From Ascidia mentula (lineage: Eukaryota; Chordata; Ascidiacea; Phlebobranchia; Ascidiidae), in contig OX387200.1 of the NCBI GenBank assembly GCA_947561715.1, positions 1,552,501-1,616,500 of the forward strand: a stretch of DNA of 64,000 nt. The letters run 5' to 3'. The notes beneath the pieces are model-generated. The model saw nothing but the letters and a program-made list of their open reading frames with translations, was not told where the DNA came from and searched no databases. Within the stretch, counting starts at the first letter, position 1. Each line of letters opens with the position of its first letter. The position numbers and the translations under genes are program-made. Below are positions 24,899 to 38,900 of the stretch, piece by piece.

Positions 24899-25105
24899 AA
24901 AGGTCAGGACAAGGTTTTACATCACACAAAAGTATGTCACTGTGACGTCACAAACCAAAGGCTTATTTGTCCCTGATTATCGGCAGACCAAAGGGTACAG
25001 CAGATACAACATTACTTCGATGAGACGGGGATGTTGCGTTTCTTTGCTCAGTGACATTACATGACGTCATTTTGGGTGTGATGTCATAACTTTAACCTCA
25101 CCTTT
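24899..25105. mobile_element. 207-bp MITE, compact copy
   Basis: Left end AAAGGTCAGGACAAGGTTTT, with ACATCACAC following; right end in reverse complement AAAGGTGAGGTTAAAGTTAT, with GACATCACAC following. Inverted ends of about 35 bp and repeated TGACGTCA-type steps inside. Same family as the copy in gene 1 intron 1 (14062-14906). Confidence 0.7.
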
Positions 25106-26080
25106 GTGCTGACTTTAATTTGATGATTCCAACATTTCTAGTTACAACTATGTTGCGAAAAATACATTAGTGGTTGATTGTGGCGAATTAAATAAATCAT
25201 TCATGACGCGAACTCGTTGGCAACGCTACTGTCGAAAAAAAAAAAACATATTTTTCTTGCTGTGCCTAGAAAAAAAAAAAGTTATGATCGAAAATGTTTT
25301 TTGGGGGGCGAGGTTATGAACAATATTCGGCCGGTAAACATATTTCCCCCGCGAAATCGCGCACAAGTTAGGTATCGCTGTAAAGGGATTTTAAAGGGCA
25401 TTCAAAGGGCTTTCCAACGGTGGTAGAATTATTATTCCTGTCGACCTATGAAAAAAGTTATAGCTGATTTATGAAAATGCGTATTAATATGCGTTACAAA
25501 ATTTCAAAAATTTTGTGTCAATCTATACACCTTCTCAAAAAAAAGGCAAATTTAACTGTGTTCTTTTTTGAACAAAAATCGATGGTTTAGAACAGACCCT
25601 TCTGCTCGTTTCCTCGTATGTACTGCTACTCGTACTCATTAAATAGCAAATAATGGCCTCAAAGTACAAAACGTTGTTTAGGAAAAAATTTACATCCAGT
25701 ATTTTGTCCATCACCATTTCACTCAACATGGTTCCTTCCACAATCAAACCTGGTTTCAAATCTCGGCCGCAAAATGATTCAATACCAACAAGTGGTTGAC
25801 CCAGGAGACGTCGACAAAACAAATATTCCACGAATCGCATTATATTGTTCATTTCATTCTGGGAAATTGTAAGGGGGGAAAGTTTTTTGTTGTAGTTTAT
25901 CAACATATTTTTTTTACCATGGTAATATAAACATAGGCGGTAACATTCTGGTAAATTTTTGGCTTGTTGAAATGATTTTAATAAAGCCGCCGACTCCTTG
26001 AAACGTCTTGGCTTGCGACGGACAAAAATCTTAGGTTGGGCTGGGTTGCTGGTTGAATCAATACCGGTCTTAACTTTCAG
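25106..26080. other. Intergenic upstream of gene 2
   Basis: A minus-strand open frame at 25535-25906 (123 residues) has no family signature and no visible splice partners. Otherwise only A-runs and short frames. Treated as non-coding. Confidence 0.35.
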
Positions 26081-26515
26081 GTTTCAAATGTTCGCCTATA
26101 CAAGAGACCTTGTCGCCAAGCTGTACGCAGGCAATGGGCTCTATGCCGTCACAGCCGGTGACCTGCAGTTAAGTTCATTTCGCTGGGAAATTTGAAATGA
26201 GTTGGTATTTTAACTTATACCACGTTCATCAGCAGGCCTTAGACAAGCCCTGTGCAAAATTATAAAAAATCCTATGGACCGGAAAGGTTTCAAATGTTCG
26301 CCTATACAAGAGACCTTGTCGCCAAGCTGTACGCGGGCAATGGACTCTATGCCGTCACAGCCGGTGACTTGCAGTTAAGTTCATTTCGCTGGAAAATTTG
26401 AAATGAGTTGGTATTTTTACTTATACCACGTTCATCAGCAGGCTCCAGGCAAGCCCTGTGCAAAATTATAAAAAATCCTATGGACCGGAAAGGTTTCAAA
26501 TGTTCGCCTATATCA
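26081..26515 (+). repeat. 206-bp tandem duplication upstream of gene 2
   Basis: GTTTCAAATGTTCGCCTATA begins at 26081, 26287 and 26493. The first two starts head nearly identical 206-bp units; the third copy is cut off after about 22 bases. The array ends about 380 bp before the gene 2 start codon, so it lies in the likely promoter region. Confidence 0.9.
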
Positions 26516-26893
26516 CGCGACTATACCACTATCTGCTTGATATATGATCGCATCAAACTTACAAGTTTTCTTGCCTTAAATTATATCTTGTATGAACGTC
26601 AGAGTCAATAGCATAGGGATGTTAAAGTTACATTTGATGTTTATTGATTGTCATTGTGTTCTAATTTGTGTATGTACATGTGTTTTGTTTTTGATAAATC
26701 CCCAGAAGTTGTGTTCACTCGTGCGTGAAAAATATTTCGTTGAAACAAAAAAATATTTCGCATTTCCACTAGTAACGACAGAGGGCAGAGTGTGCGTTGA
26801 CGTTTTGTTGACTCGAAAAAAAGTTTTGTCGACAATCGTCTCATTGGTCGTCTCTTAGGATAATAAAACAATCTTTGAAGTTGTGTTTATGCA

Positions 26894-26987
26894 ATGTGTC
26901 GAACTGGCTTGTATAGCATTTTTGAAACAAATTCATTTAAAACCTTGATTGTGATTTTATATCTTGCAATTGGCTTCACCTCTGCTG
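26894..26987 (+). CDS. Gene 2 exon 1: signal peptide
   Basis: Encodes 31 residues from ATG with a hydrophobic core TLIVILYLAIGFTSAG, ending at GGTAAGTC in phase 1. The small-residue TSAG end suits signal peptidase. A start at this ATG is the only one that gives a secretion signal joined in frame to the following exons. Confidence 0.85.
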
Positions 26988-29900
26988 GTAAGTCTCATGG
27001 ATCCTGTTACTGTTGTTTAGTTCATTTATTTAATGCTAGTTTTGTAGTGAATGGTGAAATATATATTGCTAAATTATGAGGAGGTAATTATTAGTGGTTG
27101 CTAAACACTTAGATAATAGATATCATATAGCCTATGCCAGGGTACAAATTAGTTAAAATGTTTGAACCTAAATTCGCAAAAACGTTTTTTACCCTAAATT
27201 TAATTACTGGAATAATTTACTGCATGCTAGCGATGCTGCTTAATTTGGATTTTTTGTATATATTCGTTGAATGTTTTCTTGTGTTGTCACGGTACTTCTA
27301 ATTCGAACCCCGTATGCTAATCCATATATATTTCTTTATTGGTAACAAGTGTTATTGCATTGTGGATGTGCTTTGTTTTACTAGATATGATGTGCTGATA
27401 TTTTGTTGTTCTGTTATTCATCACTGTGCGTTACACCAAACAAGTCGAAGTCAATTTGTGTTGCTACAGTTTATGTTTAAGATCAAAGGCGAAAAAAAAA
27501 TACTGACGTCAGAAGGTCGTTTGCACGCCATAATATACAAATTATAGCGTTGTCATATACAAATATGCTAGCAACGTTTTTGGACGAAAATACGAGTGTG
27601 ATCAGAAAAGTAATGCGTCTTCATCTTTGCTGCCGTTGCCGAAAGGACGCAATGCGATTGTGTGGTTAAATTTAGTAAAGGTCGGGGGTGCGCGGCATCC
27701 CTGCACCCCCGTATTCTACGCCAGTGTTTAAGATCATTAATATCAAAACAAAATGTTTGTGTATCAACTTTCCAGTTTAAAAATTACTTTTTGACAGAAA
27801 TCGTTTCCAATGTTACACTTTTTCCTGTACCCAATCAAGCAACCAATGCAGATGTTACACTTTTTTCCACATTTTGTGGTTCCTCCTTTGCCTTCTTATA
27901 CCTGAATAATCAGAATATCACTAATGTGAGTATGGCACTTTTTTCCAAGTTAAAAAGGTAGTTTTTAAAGTTTGGTTTATATTTGCAGCTTTTCTAAACA
28001 CAATATCACCAAGCTGGTAGAGTTGCATATTACTTATTTTTACTTTCAATTAATCACATTTTTGGGTTTGCTAGAAACACAATTAAGTGGTTGTGTATTT
28101 ACAACTATGGGCATTTTATGCTCTTGTTCAAACAATTAAGCCTCAGAAACTTACCAGTTAAAAGTTACAGTTGTGCCCATCTTTACAATTTGGCAGATAG
28201 ATGACGTTTATATTTGTAAAGGTTTTTAATGCTACTCTAGCACAATAATAACAAAAACATTTTATGTTTTTAGGGTGTAGCATCAGTTCAATTTCAGAAT
28301 AATCTGCAATGTTCAGTGCTAAACAATTTTCATGGGAATATAAGGTATTGCATTGTAGCAGTAGTGCCTTGCTTCTTTTTAAAAACATTGGTTTTGAGTA
28401 AACATTTTTTTGTATAGATTTGTTTTGCCTATCATACAGCATATGTCAAAATCCTACCATTTTCAGTGCATCTAGCCTGCCCACCTACAGTTTTACTTTA
28501 TTTATGGTTTTAAGGTGCAATTTGAAAAGTATGGTTTGTTGTATTTAGAAATGTTAATATTTGATTTTAACTTATTTTTGGAATATTCCCAATAATATGA
28601 CACATTCTTAAAATTTATTGTTGCTGTTAATATATACAAACACTTTGGTCTCCCATCAGCTGTTGGCTAATTAATGTCAGATAACAAACAAAAATATATA
28701 AAATGGAAGATTTTGGACATCTAAAACACAGAAATCATAAAATGTTACTCATTTAATGCAGAAATATTTTTTATGTGTTTCAGTTGTACCAACACATCAG
28801 GAGTTACAAACGTAGTTTTCATCTTTTTTAATGTGCTGTCCAATTATTCCACTGCCACTTGGACTATTGGAACAAGTTCATTGATTAAGACGGCAAATTT
28901 TTCAGTAAAAGGTAATTGATATTGTGAATTTTACTTTACGTATTTACAACAAGAAACCTGCTTCAGTTGTTATCAATATTTCTTTAAACTACCTTTGAAT
29001 GAAAGTCTTTATCCTGGTAACACAATTTTAATTGTAACACAACCATTATTAAATTACATTCAAAACAGTATATATATTATTGGGAATAGTGTTTTGTGCT
29101 TTGAAATTATTTGAACAGTGGTTACTGAAATGACTTGCATTTACTTTCTGCTGGACCTAAGTGCCACCATTTATCTTTGTAGTTTTTTTGAGGATTTTTA
29201 AGAGAAAAATATAAAATTTGTAGAACAACCTGGTTAGTCATTTATTTACAAAACTAGCTAAGCAATAAGAACCACCTTAGGCTGTTTTAGGTACTTAAAT
29301 TAAACATTATATTAGGCTTAACATTTTTTTTAATGTTTAGATTGTCCGAATGACACTTTACCTTCCAGACCATTTATCGAAGCACTGAAACTTAATTATA
29401 AGTCACCAGGTCAGTTTAAATGTCCAGCAGGTCAAAAGTTGTTTTACAGCAACTCAACTCCTGGTATTGTTAATACAACTTGTCAAAATGATGCAACATG
29501 GTTTGGAGCTGATGGATTAGAATGTTGGTCAGGTAAACTTGCTAACATTAGTTTAGCTAAATACAAAAATAAAGTTAAATAGAAACACTTCATGATTGTG
29601 ATGATGAACTACAGATGTCTAATGCACTAAATTAGTTATGGCATGGAAAGAAAACCTTTAAATGATTTTTATATTTATTTCGTATTGTTATAATATGATA
29701 GAAACTTTTTTTGACAAAAATTCTTGTACATGTCTTGTTAACAGCACTTCATGAAAACTATTACTTCTAACAAAGTGTTTTGCTAGTGGTAATTATGTTG
29801 GTATAATTTCATTGGCAATGGTGAGTGTTTGTAAATCGATAGATAGCAGTTGAACATATCTTTGATTCACATATTTTGTGTAAAATATTGTCTCGGCAAT

Positions 29901-32900
29901 AAATTGTGATGTAATACGTTGCGCTGTATATTTTACTAGACCCAATGCCACAGCTTTCTGGAAACTTTACTGGGGTAGAAAAAACTGTGGTGGTTTTGAA
30001 GTGTTATGTTGCATCACATGTGTTTCCGCCTGTTACAAGCTACTCCATCTACATTGGAAATGTTGTTTATATACAACAGGTTTGTCATTTGAAAAAGACT
30101 ATTAACATTGCTAATATCAAAAACGTACAAACAAAAATGCTCTGTTTTTGGCAAAGAAATTACAAAACACTATCAGTAGCTATGGTATATTTTCTGTGTA
30201 AAATGTACCCCTAAACAGTATGTGGAAGGTCAACGAAGTCTGCTACTGAATTTATAATATGATACATGGCAGTGGCAAATCTTTTAAATTTAGATCCATG
30301 TAAGTTTATATTTGCAGGAATCACAAAACTTCAGTTTTCAACTGAAAAGAGAAATGAACAATCAAATGGTTCATTGTCAGGTCACCTCAAACTACACAAA
30401 GTTAAAAAGTACATCAGGAAATTCTTCTGACCATCGACTTACAGTATACTGTAAGTTAAAATGTTTTCTTATTATTGCACAATTTAGTTATATATAGCTA
30501 TCAAATAAAAATTGCGAGAAAGTAAGCAAACCGAATCAGCCCTAAGGGGCATTTATGTGTCAGGGTGTATTTGGTCTAACAAAAACTTGAATTATAGAAG
30601 TTAAATAGAGCAATTGCTATATTAAGCCATTAACAGCATTGAATAAAAATTTTTTTTAATCATTTTATTTTTCTAGTGTGACAAATTTCTGATGTAATTG
30701 ATTCTAAAACTGTTGATTGGGTGAACTTTTGCATAAATTCTACCAATAATTTGGTGAAGTTAAATGTTGCTATATGTAAAGAAAATGGACTTAATTTAAT
30801 CTTCTTAAAATTAGAATTCAGAGTAAATAGTTGCAATAGTTGAGTGGTTGGTCTTGCAGTTATAGCATTCACTTTCAGCAAGGAAAAATGGTGCGCTCAC
30901 CATATGCCACAGCCAGGTGGTTTGTAAAATGTGCCACAAACTATTATCAGGGCCATTCCATTACATTTTTACTTCCTCAACCATAGTCTTAAATCTTGCT
31001 AAAATATGTGTGTGGTGGTAAGAAACAGCAAAAGTCATGTGTTTCAAGTTCCTAACAAAACAGAAGTTGTCTGGCCATTGGCCACACGTTGTAAGTGGTC
31101 AAATTTTCATGCTATCATTGTTATATAACCTGTAATAGCTTCTTTATTTGGGCTTGGAGACTGTTAACATCTTTCAGTCAAAATTTCATTTTTTAGTAGT
31201 TGTGGTTAGTTAGAGTGGTAGGCTTGATAACACACCCAATTTTGAACATAACTTAGTTTTTTTGTTACTTTTGCATCATGTGGTTCAGTCTTCCTAGAAG
31301 CATGCCTATAGGAAGTGAGATTTTTATGGTTTTGCTCTGTCTGCCAGTTGTGTCAATATAGTGATCAAAGACAAAATAGTCAAAACAATATTTGGCATTG
31401 TTTGTCTGGCAAAGTCGCTGGTTTTATTCTAGTAAAAATGTTTTGCTTACTACAGTAAAAATTTCTGGTGTTTGGTTAGTTAAAAAGTTAAAAAAATAAA
31501 AAGTTAAAAATGTGTGGTTAATTTATGTTTCCTCAAACCTTAAGTTGCATTTCAATAGAGAAAGTCATCATTTAATGATAAAAAACAGCTTGAGTTAGTC
31601 AGTGATGTAAATCAATTGCATCAGAAAATCTACCATTTGGGGTCCATTTCAGGGTATGTTGATCATGTACATCACTTTTTTTAGAACCAACATAAATTCA
31701 AACCAGTATATTTTTTTCTGGTAAAACGTAACTGACCTTGTTTTAAGTTTACATTGTCATGGTAAAATGCTGTATGTTGCTACTGTGAATATTTAATAAA
31801 ATTGTGATTAATAAAAAAAATGTGATAATCAACCTTTGCCATTAATTTGCATATAGTTACGTTTTTTTTCTATGTATTTGGACAATAAGGACAAATGATA
31901 AATTTAAAGAAAGTTGGTGTAATCATCTAAATTACAAATTTTAATGATTCAACAAATGCGTTTTTTAGCCCCACTGATTTGTCTGTACTTGGTTTTAAAG
32001 ATTAGGTACACTTTTCTCATATATCTGATTTAAATATCAAATAAATCATCTTGCTCAAGATGATATAAATCATTTATGGTTACTATGTTTTTAACTACTC
32101 CTGAATAAACTTGTTTAGCCTTACAGAAATCCACCAAGTTTTTTTTTACAAACTGTCCACAAAAAAAAAGTTGTCACATTTTCACTGAAAAATATCAGTT
32201 TCTAAACTGTAAACATATTTGTTGGATGATTATTCTTACTTTAATAGAAAAATTTTACCATGTTTTAAACGTTTTATTAACTGTGATTTGCCGTTACTGT
32301 CAATTGAGTTAATTTTCCATTTCTGCTGTCTTGCCACACTTAGAAGAACCCATAAGCTGTGTTTAGAACAAGTTGGTGATTCCCTACCAAGTGAATCCGT
32401 ATTGGTTTCCTCAAATCCTCTTGCAACTAACCTGGCTTTTGGCCTTACTCCATTTTCATTTTCTTTTAATTTGCAAACCCACCGCACAGAGATGCACTTT
32501 TGATTTTTCTTAGGTACAACTTCATAAACACCATTTCTTTTCCAGCTTTCAAGTTCTTCTTCTTTAGCTGTTTAAAAAGAAACGTCACAATTATAAACTT
32601 CATCCACAACTTCAACTGTTTCTGGCATCACCGACAAAACCCATGTTGTTTTTCCAGCTAGATTGCCAGGAGTAATGAATTCAATGTTAAATGTATTTTC
32701 CGGTTGCCTTTCCAGCTCTACTCAACACTTTTGCAGTACAATCGACACCATCCAAATTGGAAAAACTTACATTCCTGTGTAAGAGGTTTTTACCCGATGG
32801 TCTGTTTCTGTTAAATGTTGGTTCTTGTGTTGACGTTTGTGGCTCAGGGTCTTCATCTTCACTTGAATCTTCTTTTTCGTCACCATCTCTGATAGGAGTC

Positions 32901-35900
32901 ACCAGACTCCTGTATAATCACTTTGTTGTGCACAGGCTGCACTCGACAAACATGAACTTTAACAAATTGCCCACCATGTCGAATAAAAATAACTGCTCCA
33001 TCTTGTCCTAAAACTTTGCCTTTCTATTCTGCCTGATCATCTTGTTTATAAAGGACATGATCCCCAATGTTGTAAGTTTGCCCAGTTTGGCGTGTTTGTT
33101 TATGCAAAGCCCTCCTAACCTTTTCTGAGGTTTGAACTGCTATAAATTCTTTCCTTGCTCCATGCAAGACTGACAGATGCGACCCAACAGTACCATAGCC
33201 TTCTTCTAAAGCTGGAAGGTCACCTGTAAAAATAGATGGTAGTCTTGGATTGCTTGCAAAAACAATCTGACTGGGACTAAATCCATTGTTGTTAACAAGT
33301 GAGTTTTTAGGTGAAAGTGCCCAGACAAGGCATGTGTCCCAATCACATCCTGTATCAAGCTTGATCTTCTGCAAGATATCTGTGATAATCATGTTGTGTC
33401 TTTCACAAACACCACTACTCCATGGAGAGTATGTAGGAGTTGTTTTTACTTCAATTGTAAACCTAGAACACATATCCCTGAATTCTTGGTTATTAAATTC
33501 TCTGCCATTATCACTCAGTACATTCTTTGGGGAACCAAAAATGCTTACCCAATATTTCAAAAAGTTTTTCACAATGACCAAAGCAGACTTGTTTCTTATA
33601 ATCACAGCACAACTAAACCGTGACAAAAAAACAAATCAATCATATGGAAATAACACAAACTGGGCTCAATTTCATGTAAATCCATTGCTACTGTTTCAAT
33701 TACATCTTTTACCCAGGGAAGTGCGACAATGGGTCTTGCAACAGGACGTTTGTGTAAAGCAGAAACTTCACAATTTTGAATCGCATTACAGATTACTGCA
33801 GAAAAGTCATCTTTCCACGCCTTTGCACATTTCAATAATTTCAACAAGTTTTATTCTGACGCATGTCCAAATTGAACATGTAACTTCCTCATGCACTTTA
33901 GAGCTTCATCTGGAGGCAAATTATCCAATATCAGGATATCAACACTTTCTCTAGGTAAAATATCAATGCAATAGTGACCACTGCTTGTCAAGCGAACTTT
34001 AATCTTTTTACCAAACATTGTCACTTTATCTTGAGATAAGTCAAGTTGAGTTGATGCTTTTTCAAAGATGCTTTACTCAATAAAAGAGGGATTTCTGACG
34101 GTACAATACACATTCTAATAGATAAACTCTTTCCAGCAATGAAAGCAGGAATTACAGTTTGCTTCAAGGAGATAACCTTTTTACCATCTCCAAACGTAAA
34201 GATTGATTGTTGGTTAATGATTTTGATTTTATTTTTAAGACGGTCAGTTAATTTTTTACAACACCCATCAAACAAAGATTTACCACACACAGTCTTTGTG
34301 CAAGCAGTGTCTATAATGGCTGAGCATGAAGATTCCACCACAAATACTTCATTGGAAGACTGACCAGTAGCCAATATTATCTCCACTTCTTCACATTGCT
34401 CCGCACTAACATCTTTTTGTCAGTTCTTCTACACAATCTTTATGAGGACATGTGGGCCCAATGCATGATAGAATCACAAATCCTACATCTAGTTGTTTTA
34501 CTTTTAAAAGAAGTGTTTCTCTTTGTAAGAGACTTTGAGCCACCAATATAAGATTCCTCCTTAATGGATTGAAAAGATTCAGGGTTTTGAAAAACCCTTT
34601 TTAAAGCTGATTTCATTGTACAAAATTTCAAATCACTGCCAACTGTGAGAGCCAACTGTCTTTCACTTGGGCTTAAGTTAGCACCATCTAGCAGTTTGAA
34701 GGCCAGTGTAGTATTTGGCAGTTTCATATCATGCAATGTTAACCGATGGTGCAAGTGTTCAAACTCTAAGACATAATCATTCATTTACATACCTGCTTTT
34801 TTTGAAAAGCTTGTAAAATTTGTATATGCAGAATATGCACCATCCACTTTTTCAGTTTTGTAGGCAAGATCTAAATGGGCGAGCAAGCGCTCCATCCCAT
34901 TATCATTGTGTATAAATTCAGTTCTGAGTTCAGAAGCAGCTGTTTCTGCCTTGGAATTGCCATCAAATGATTCCAAAATTACAACAGCTGCTTGTTCGTT
35001 CTTGGGAACATCAGTGACCAGTTGCCACATTCCAACTTTATTCTTCCAACTAGAATATGGCAAGTCATCGTTAAACTTTGGTGGCGACCTTTTAACCATC
35101 TTCTGCTACCATGAAAACTTATCTTATTCTTGAAGTCAATATATCCAACAAATGCACACATGTGCACAGTTTATAACATTGTATTAGACCTTGTTCAAAT
35201 AGAATCAAAACATAAAGCATTAACATAAACATATGACCTACCCATGCTAACAAGTAGATAACACAATCCTAACACAAACAAATAGTAACACCAACTGAGG
35301 AGGATGAGTGACAACTCATGCATGTTGCCACATATATAAAATCACTCATGCAATAAATTAAAATATAAATAAAGAAAATAGAACTCTATAAAGAAAAGTC
35401 AAAAAGACACATTCAAGAAAAAATGTATGGTTAACAGTTACGACTGTGCTTTTCCTATGATATATCTAATTTTCGCCTATCAGAAAATTTAAATATATAT
35501 GTCAGAAAAATTGCTCATAACTACAAATAAATGATACCAAGTCTTTGTTACCTAAAAGTGTGTTTGGTGATGCTGGTAGACAGAGTTTTATGGACATATG
35601 CAATGGTATGCATGGACAATAAGGTCTTTTATTAAGTTGCAAAACAATCTGTATGCATTCTAAACTCAGGAGATGGTTTCCAACTTATTTTATTATCATT
35701 TAGAAATACTTTAAGTGAAACCAGTTCTAACAGTGAATCAGTACTGTGACTAGTAAGAAAATTCTTGTTCAACCAGTATTCTGACCTCTTCTGATGCTTT
35801 GTTAAAAAAAGATGCATCAGGGTAGCTGTGTGTGAGTTAATTTCTATATTCAAGAAACTAGAATTATTTGTTTCTTACAACTTTAAACTGTATATTAATG

Positions 35901-38900
35901 CCTAAAGCTATAGCATGTTATTCATTGTATTAATCTGTTTTCATGTCCTAAATGGTTTCAGCAGGTACAAGATATAAGTTTAAATTAGAAATACTTGTTT
36001 TTTGATATTGTAACTGCGTTACGTTAAAGTTTTTTTTTAATTTTTGTAATGTACAATGTTTGTGGAATGTAATGTTTGTCTCAAAGGACTTATTATATTT
36101 TTTTGTGGTTAAAAGGTGGTTAAAGAAATAAACTTTCAGAAGCTATTTTAAGTTTTGGCCAATGCTGATGAACAGCACGTCTTACATTTTAGATCCTCCA
36201 TCCATTTACAACATCTCTGCACAGGGTTCACAATCGCAAAACATAAATCAGTTCATATTTAATCAAAATGTCAATATAACTTTGACTTGCTTGGTTGATT
36301 CAAATCCCAACTCCACTTGTGTTTGGTTGTATGACAACTTCATTGGAAATGACTCTGTGTGCAATATTACCAAAACATTTAATAATTCGACAAATGCAAC
36401 CTGTGAAGCCTCCAATGGCATCGGCAACAAAACCACTAAAACCATAGAACTTGTGTCAGTCCCAATAGAGAGTAAGTTCGTCAGTTTACATCGAAATCCT
36501 TTCTTTTTGACATATTTTTTACACAGGGCAACCAATAATACTAGTTAATGGTGAAGCTGTTGAAAATAATAAAACACAACATTTTAACGAAAGCAATGCT
36601 GTCAATTTCACTTGTACGGAGGATTTTCAGCTTTACCTAAATACAACATTTAAGTGGAAAAAAGATGGAAGTATTGTTGCAAATGACAGCACATATAACT
36701 TTTATCATAAAAATATAACAAGAATTGACTCGGGTACATATACTTGCCACACTTCTGATGACTATAGAAAGTTTCAATCAAGTGTTGTCATCAATGTACA
36801 GTGTAAGTAGCTGCTCCGTGTATGTTGTAGTAAAAAAAAATCAAAACTGCACTGAAGTTTGTGCCAACCTTGATCTGAAAGCTGAGAGTCTTCATTAATG
36901 TAAATGTTTGAAACTTCAATTTGCTAAATATTAAGTGACTAATTTGTTTCATTTCATGCTGATGTAATAGAAAGCTAGCTTGAGATAAAAGCAGTAGATG
37001 GCACGAAAGTTCTTCCTATATTCTTTGAAACAGTTTCTTTACTGTCTGTGTTGCTGTTTTACCAATAGAGTCTGCAGGTTGTGTGGTCAGAACTTGTCAG
37101 TTGCTTTTTTTTACCTCTGGTTGAATTGATTTTTGATCAGTTAAAAATAAATATGTGTTTGGGAAAAAAAAGTATGAAAAATTGTGTATTTGAAGTCATC
37201 CAAACCTGGCAATGTGTTTTTGTTTTCAGTGAACTTTGCATGAATAGTTAAATGTAAAAACAAAACTGACCTTCCCTTGAGTGTTTCAAACTTTTATTTG
37301 TTATTATGAAAGGCTGCATTTGTTGCCATAAATCTTTATTCATATTAATGTAAAATTTACCCAACAATGTCATAAACATATAAAGTATCTCTCAATACCA
37401 TAACACATGCATGGCCACTTTTTTGTACATCTGATTGGTTTTTGGCTTCATTTTGCACAATCTGTTGGATTTATTAACTGGTGCTACATTTTTAACTGCT
37501 CTTGAAAACCTTGTTTAGTCCTGGCTTTCCTCTTGGTTATTTGAGTCTACCAGGTAATTTATATGTACAAAAAGAAAACTGTTGCATGTCTACTTAAAAT
37601 GTTACCATTTTGAAGCATGTTTGGAATTGTTAACTGTATTTCTTGTCTGGAATATTTGTTCTTACTTCAATAGACAAATGTAACTATTGAGTTTAAACAA
37701 TTTGGTTTTTGTGAGTATTGGTTGTTTGGATAATATTGGTTGTTTCAAGTTTCAAGACAACATGAGTATTAGGAATTAATAGGGAAAAAAACAGTAATAT
37801 GCGTATGGAACAAGCCATTTTACTTGTTGAGCTACTTAGTAAATTAAAAAATAATTTGTATACGTTCTAAACTCAGGAGATGGTTTAAAGCTGAACATTG
37901 TCATCATTGGGAATTACTATTTGCTTGTGAAACTAGTTCCAAAGAGAAAACAGTAAACAAGTTGCTTTATACAAAATATTTGTACTTGTTTTTTTGAGAA
38001 TTTTAACGTTTAAGTTTTGTATTTGATTTGAATATACAACATATGCTACTGGTAAAGCCTTCTGTGTATTTTATAAAATTTTCAATGTGATGAAAAATCA
38101 ATTTTATTTGAACTAAGTCACTAGGTTAACTGAGACAGCGAACAATGTTTTGTTCATTGTAAAAAGTGTCATAATTGTGGCTGCTTGATTTTCAAAATTT
38201 TATGGTATAGATCATTTGTAAAATTTATTGTTTGTTCAATTGGGCTTGTTATAATATTTTTTTATGTGGCTAAAAAAATAATGTTCAGGGGCTTTTTCGA
38301 TTTCTTGAAGCATGCTGATGAACAGCATGTCTTACATTTTAGATCCTCCATCCATTTACAACATTTCTGCATATGGTTCACAAAAGCAAGACATAAATCA
38401 GTTCATATTTTATCGAAATGTCACTATAACTTTGACTTGCTTGGTTGATTCAAATCCCACTTCCACTTGTGTTTGGTTGTATGACAACTTCATTGGAAAT
38501 GACTCTGTGTGCAATATTAGCAAAACATTTATTAATTCAACAAATGCAACCTGTGAAGCCTCCAATGGCATCGGCAACAAAACCACTAAAACCATAGAAC
38601 TTGTGTCAGTCCCAATAGAGAGTAAGTTCGTCAGTTTACATCGAAATCCTTTCTTTTTGACATATTTTTTACACAGGGCAACCAATAATACTAGTTAATG
38701 GTGAAGCTGTTGAAAATAATAAAACACAACATTTTAACGAAAGCAATGCTGTCAATTTCACTTGTACGGAGGATTTTCAGCTTTACCTAAATACAACATT
38801 TAAGTGGAAAAAAGATGGAAGTATTGTTGCAAATGACAGCACATATAACTTTTATCATAAAAATATAACAAGAATTGACTCGGGTACATATACTTGCAAC

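Noticed and set aside
25535-25906. A 123-residue minus-strand frame upstream of gene 2
   Set aside because: Length alone is weak evidence here; no domain, no splice partners and no homologous stretch in the window.
30840-30900. A possible tRNA-derived repeat (GTGGTTGGTCTTGCAGTTATAG)
   Set aside because: No matching B box, acceptor stem or second copy seen.
33286-33954. A 222-residue plus-strand open frame, the longest in the window
   Set aside because: It is the opposite-strand shadow of the Copia integrase region, with low-complexity hydrophobic composition and no domain of its own.
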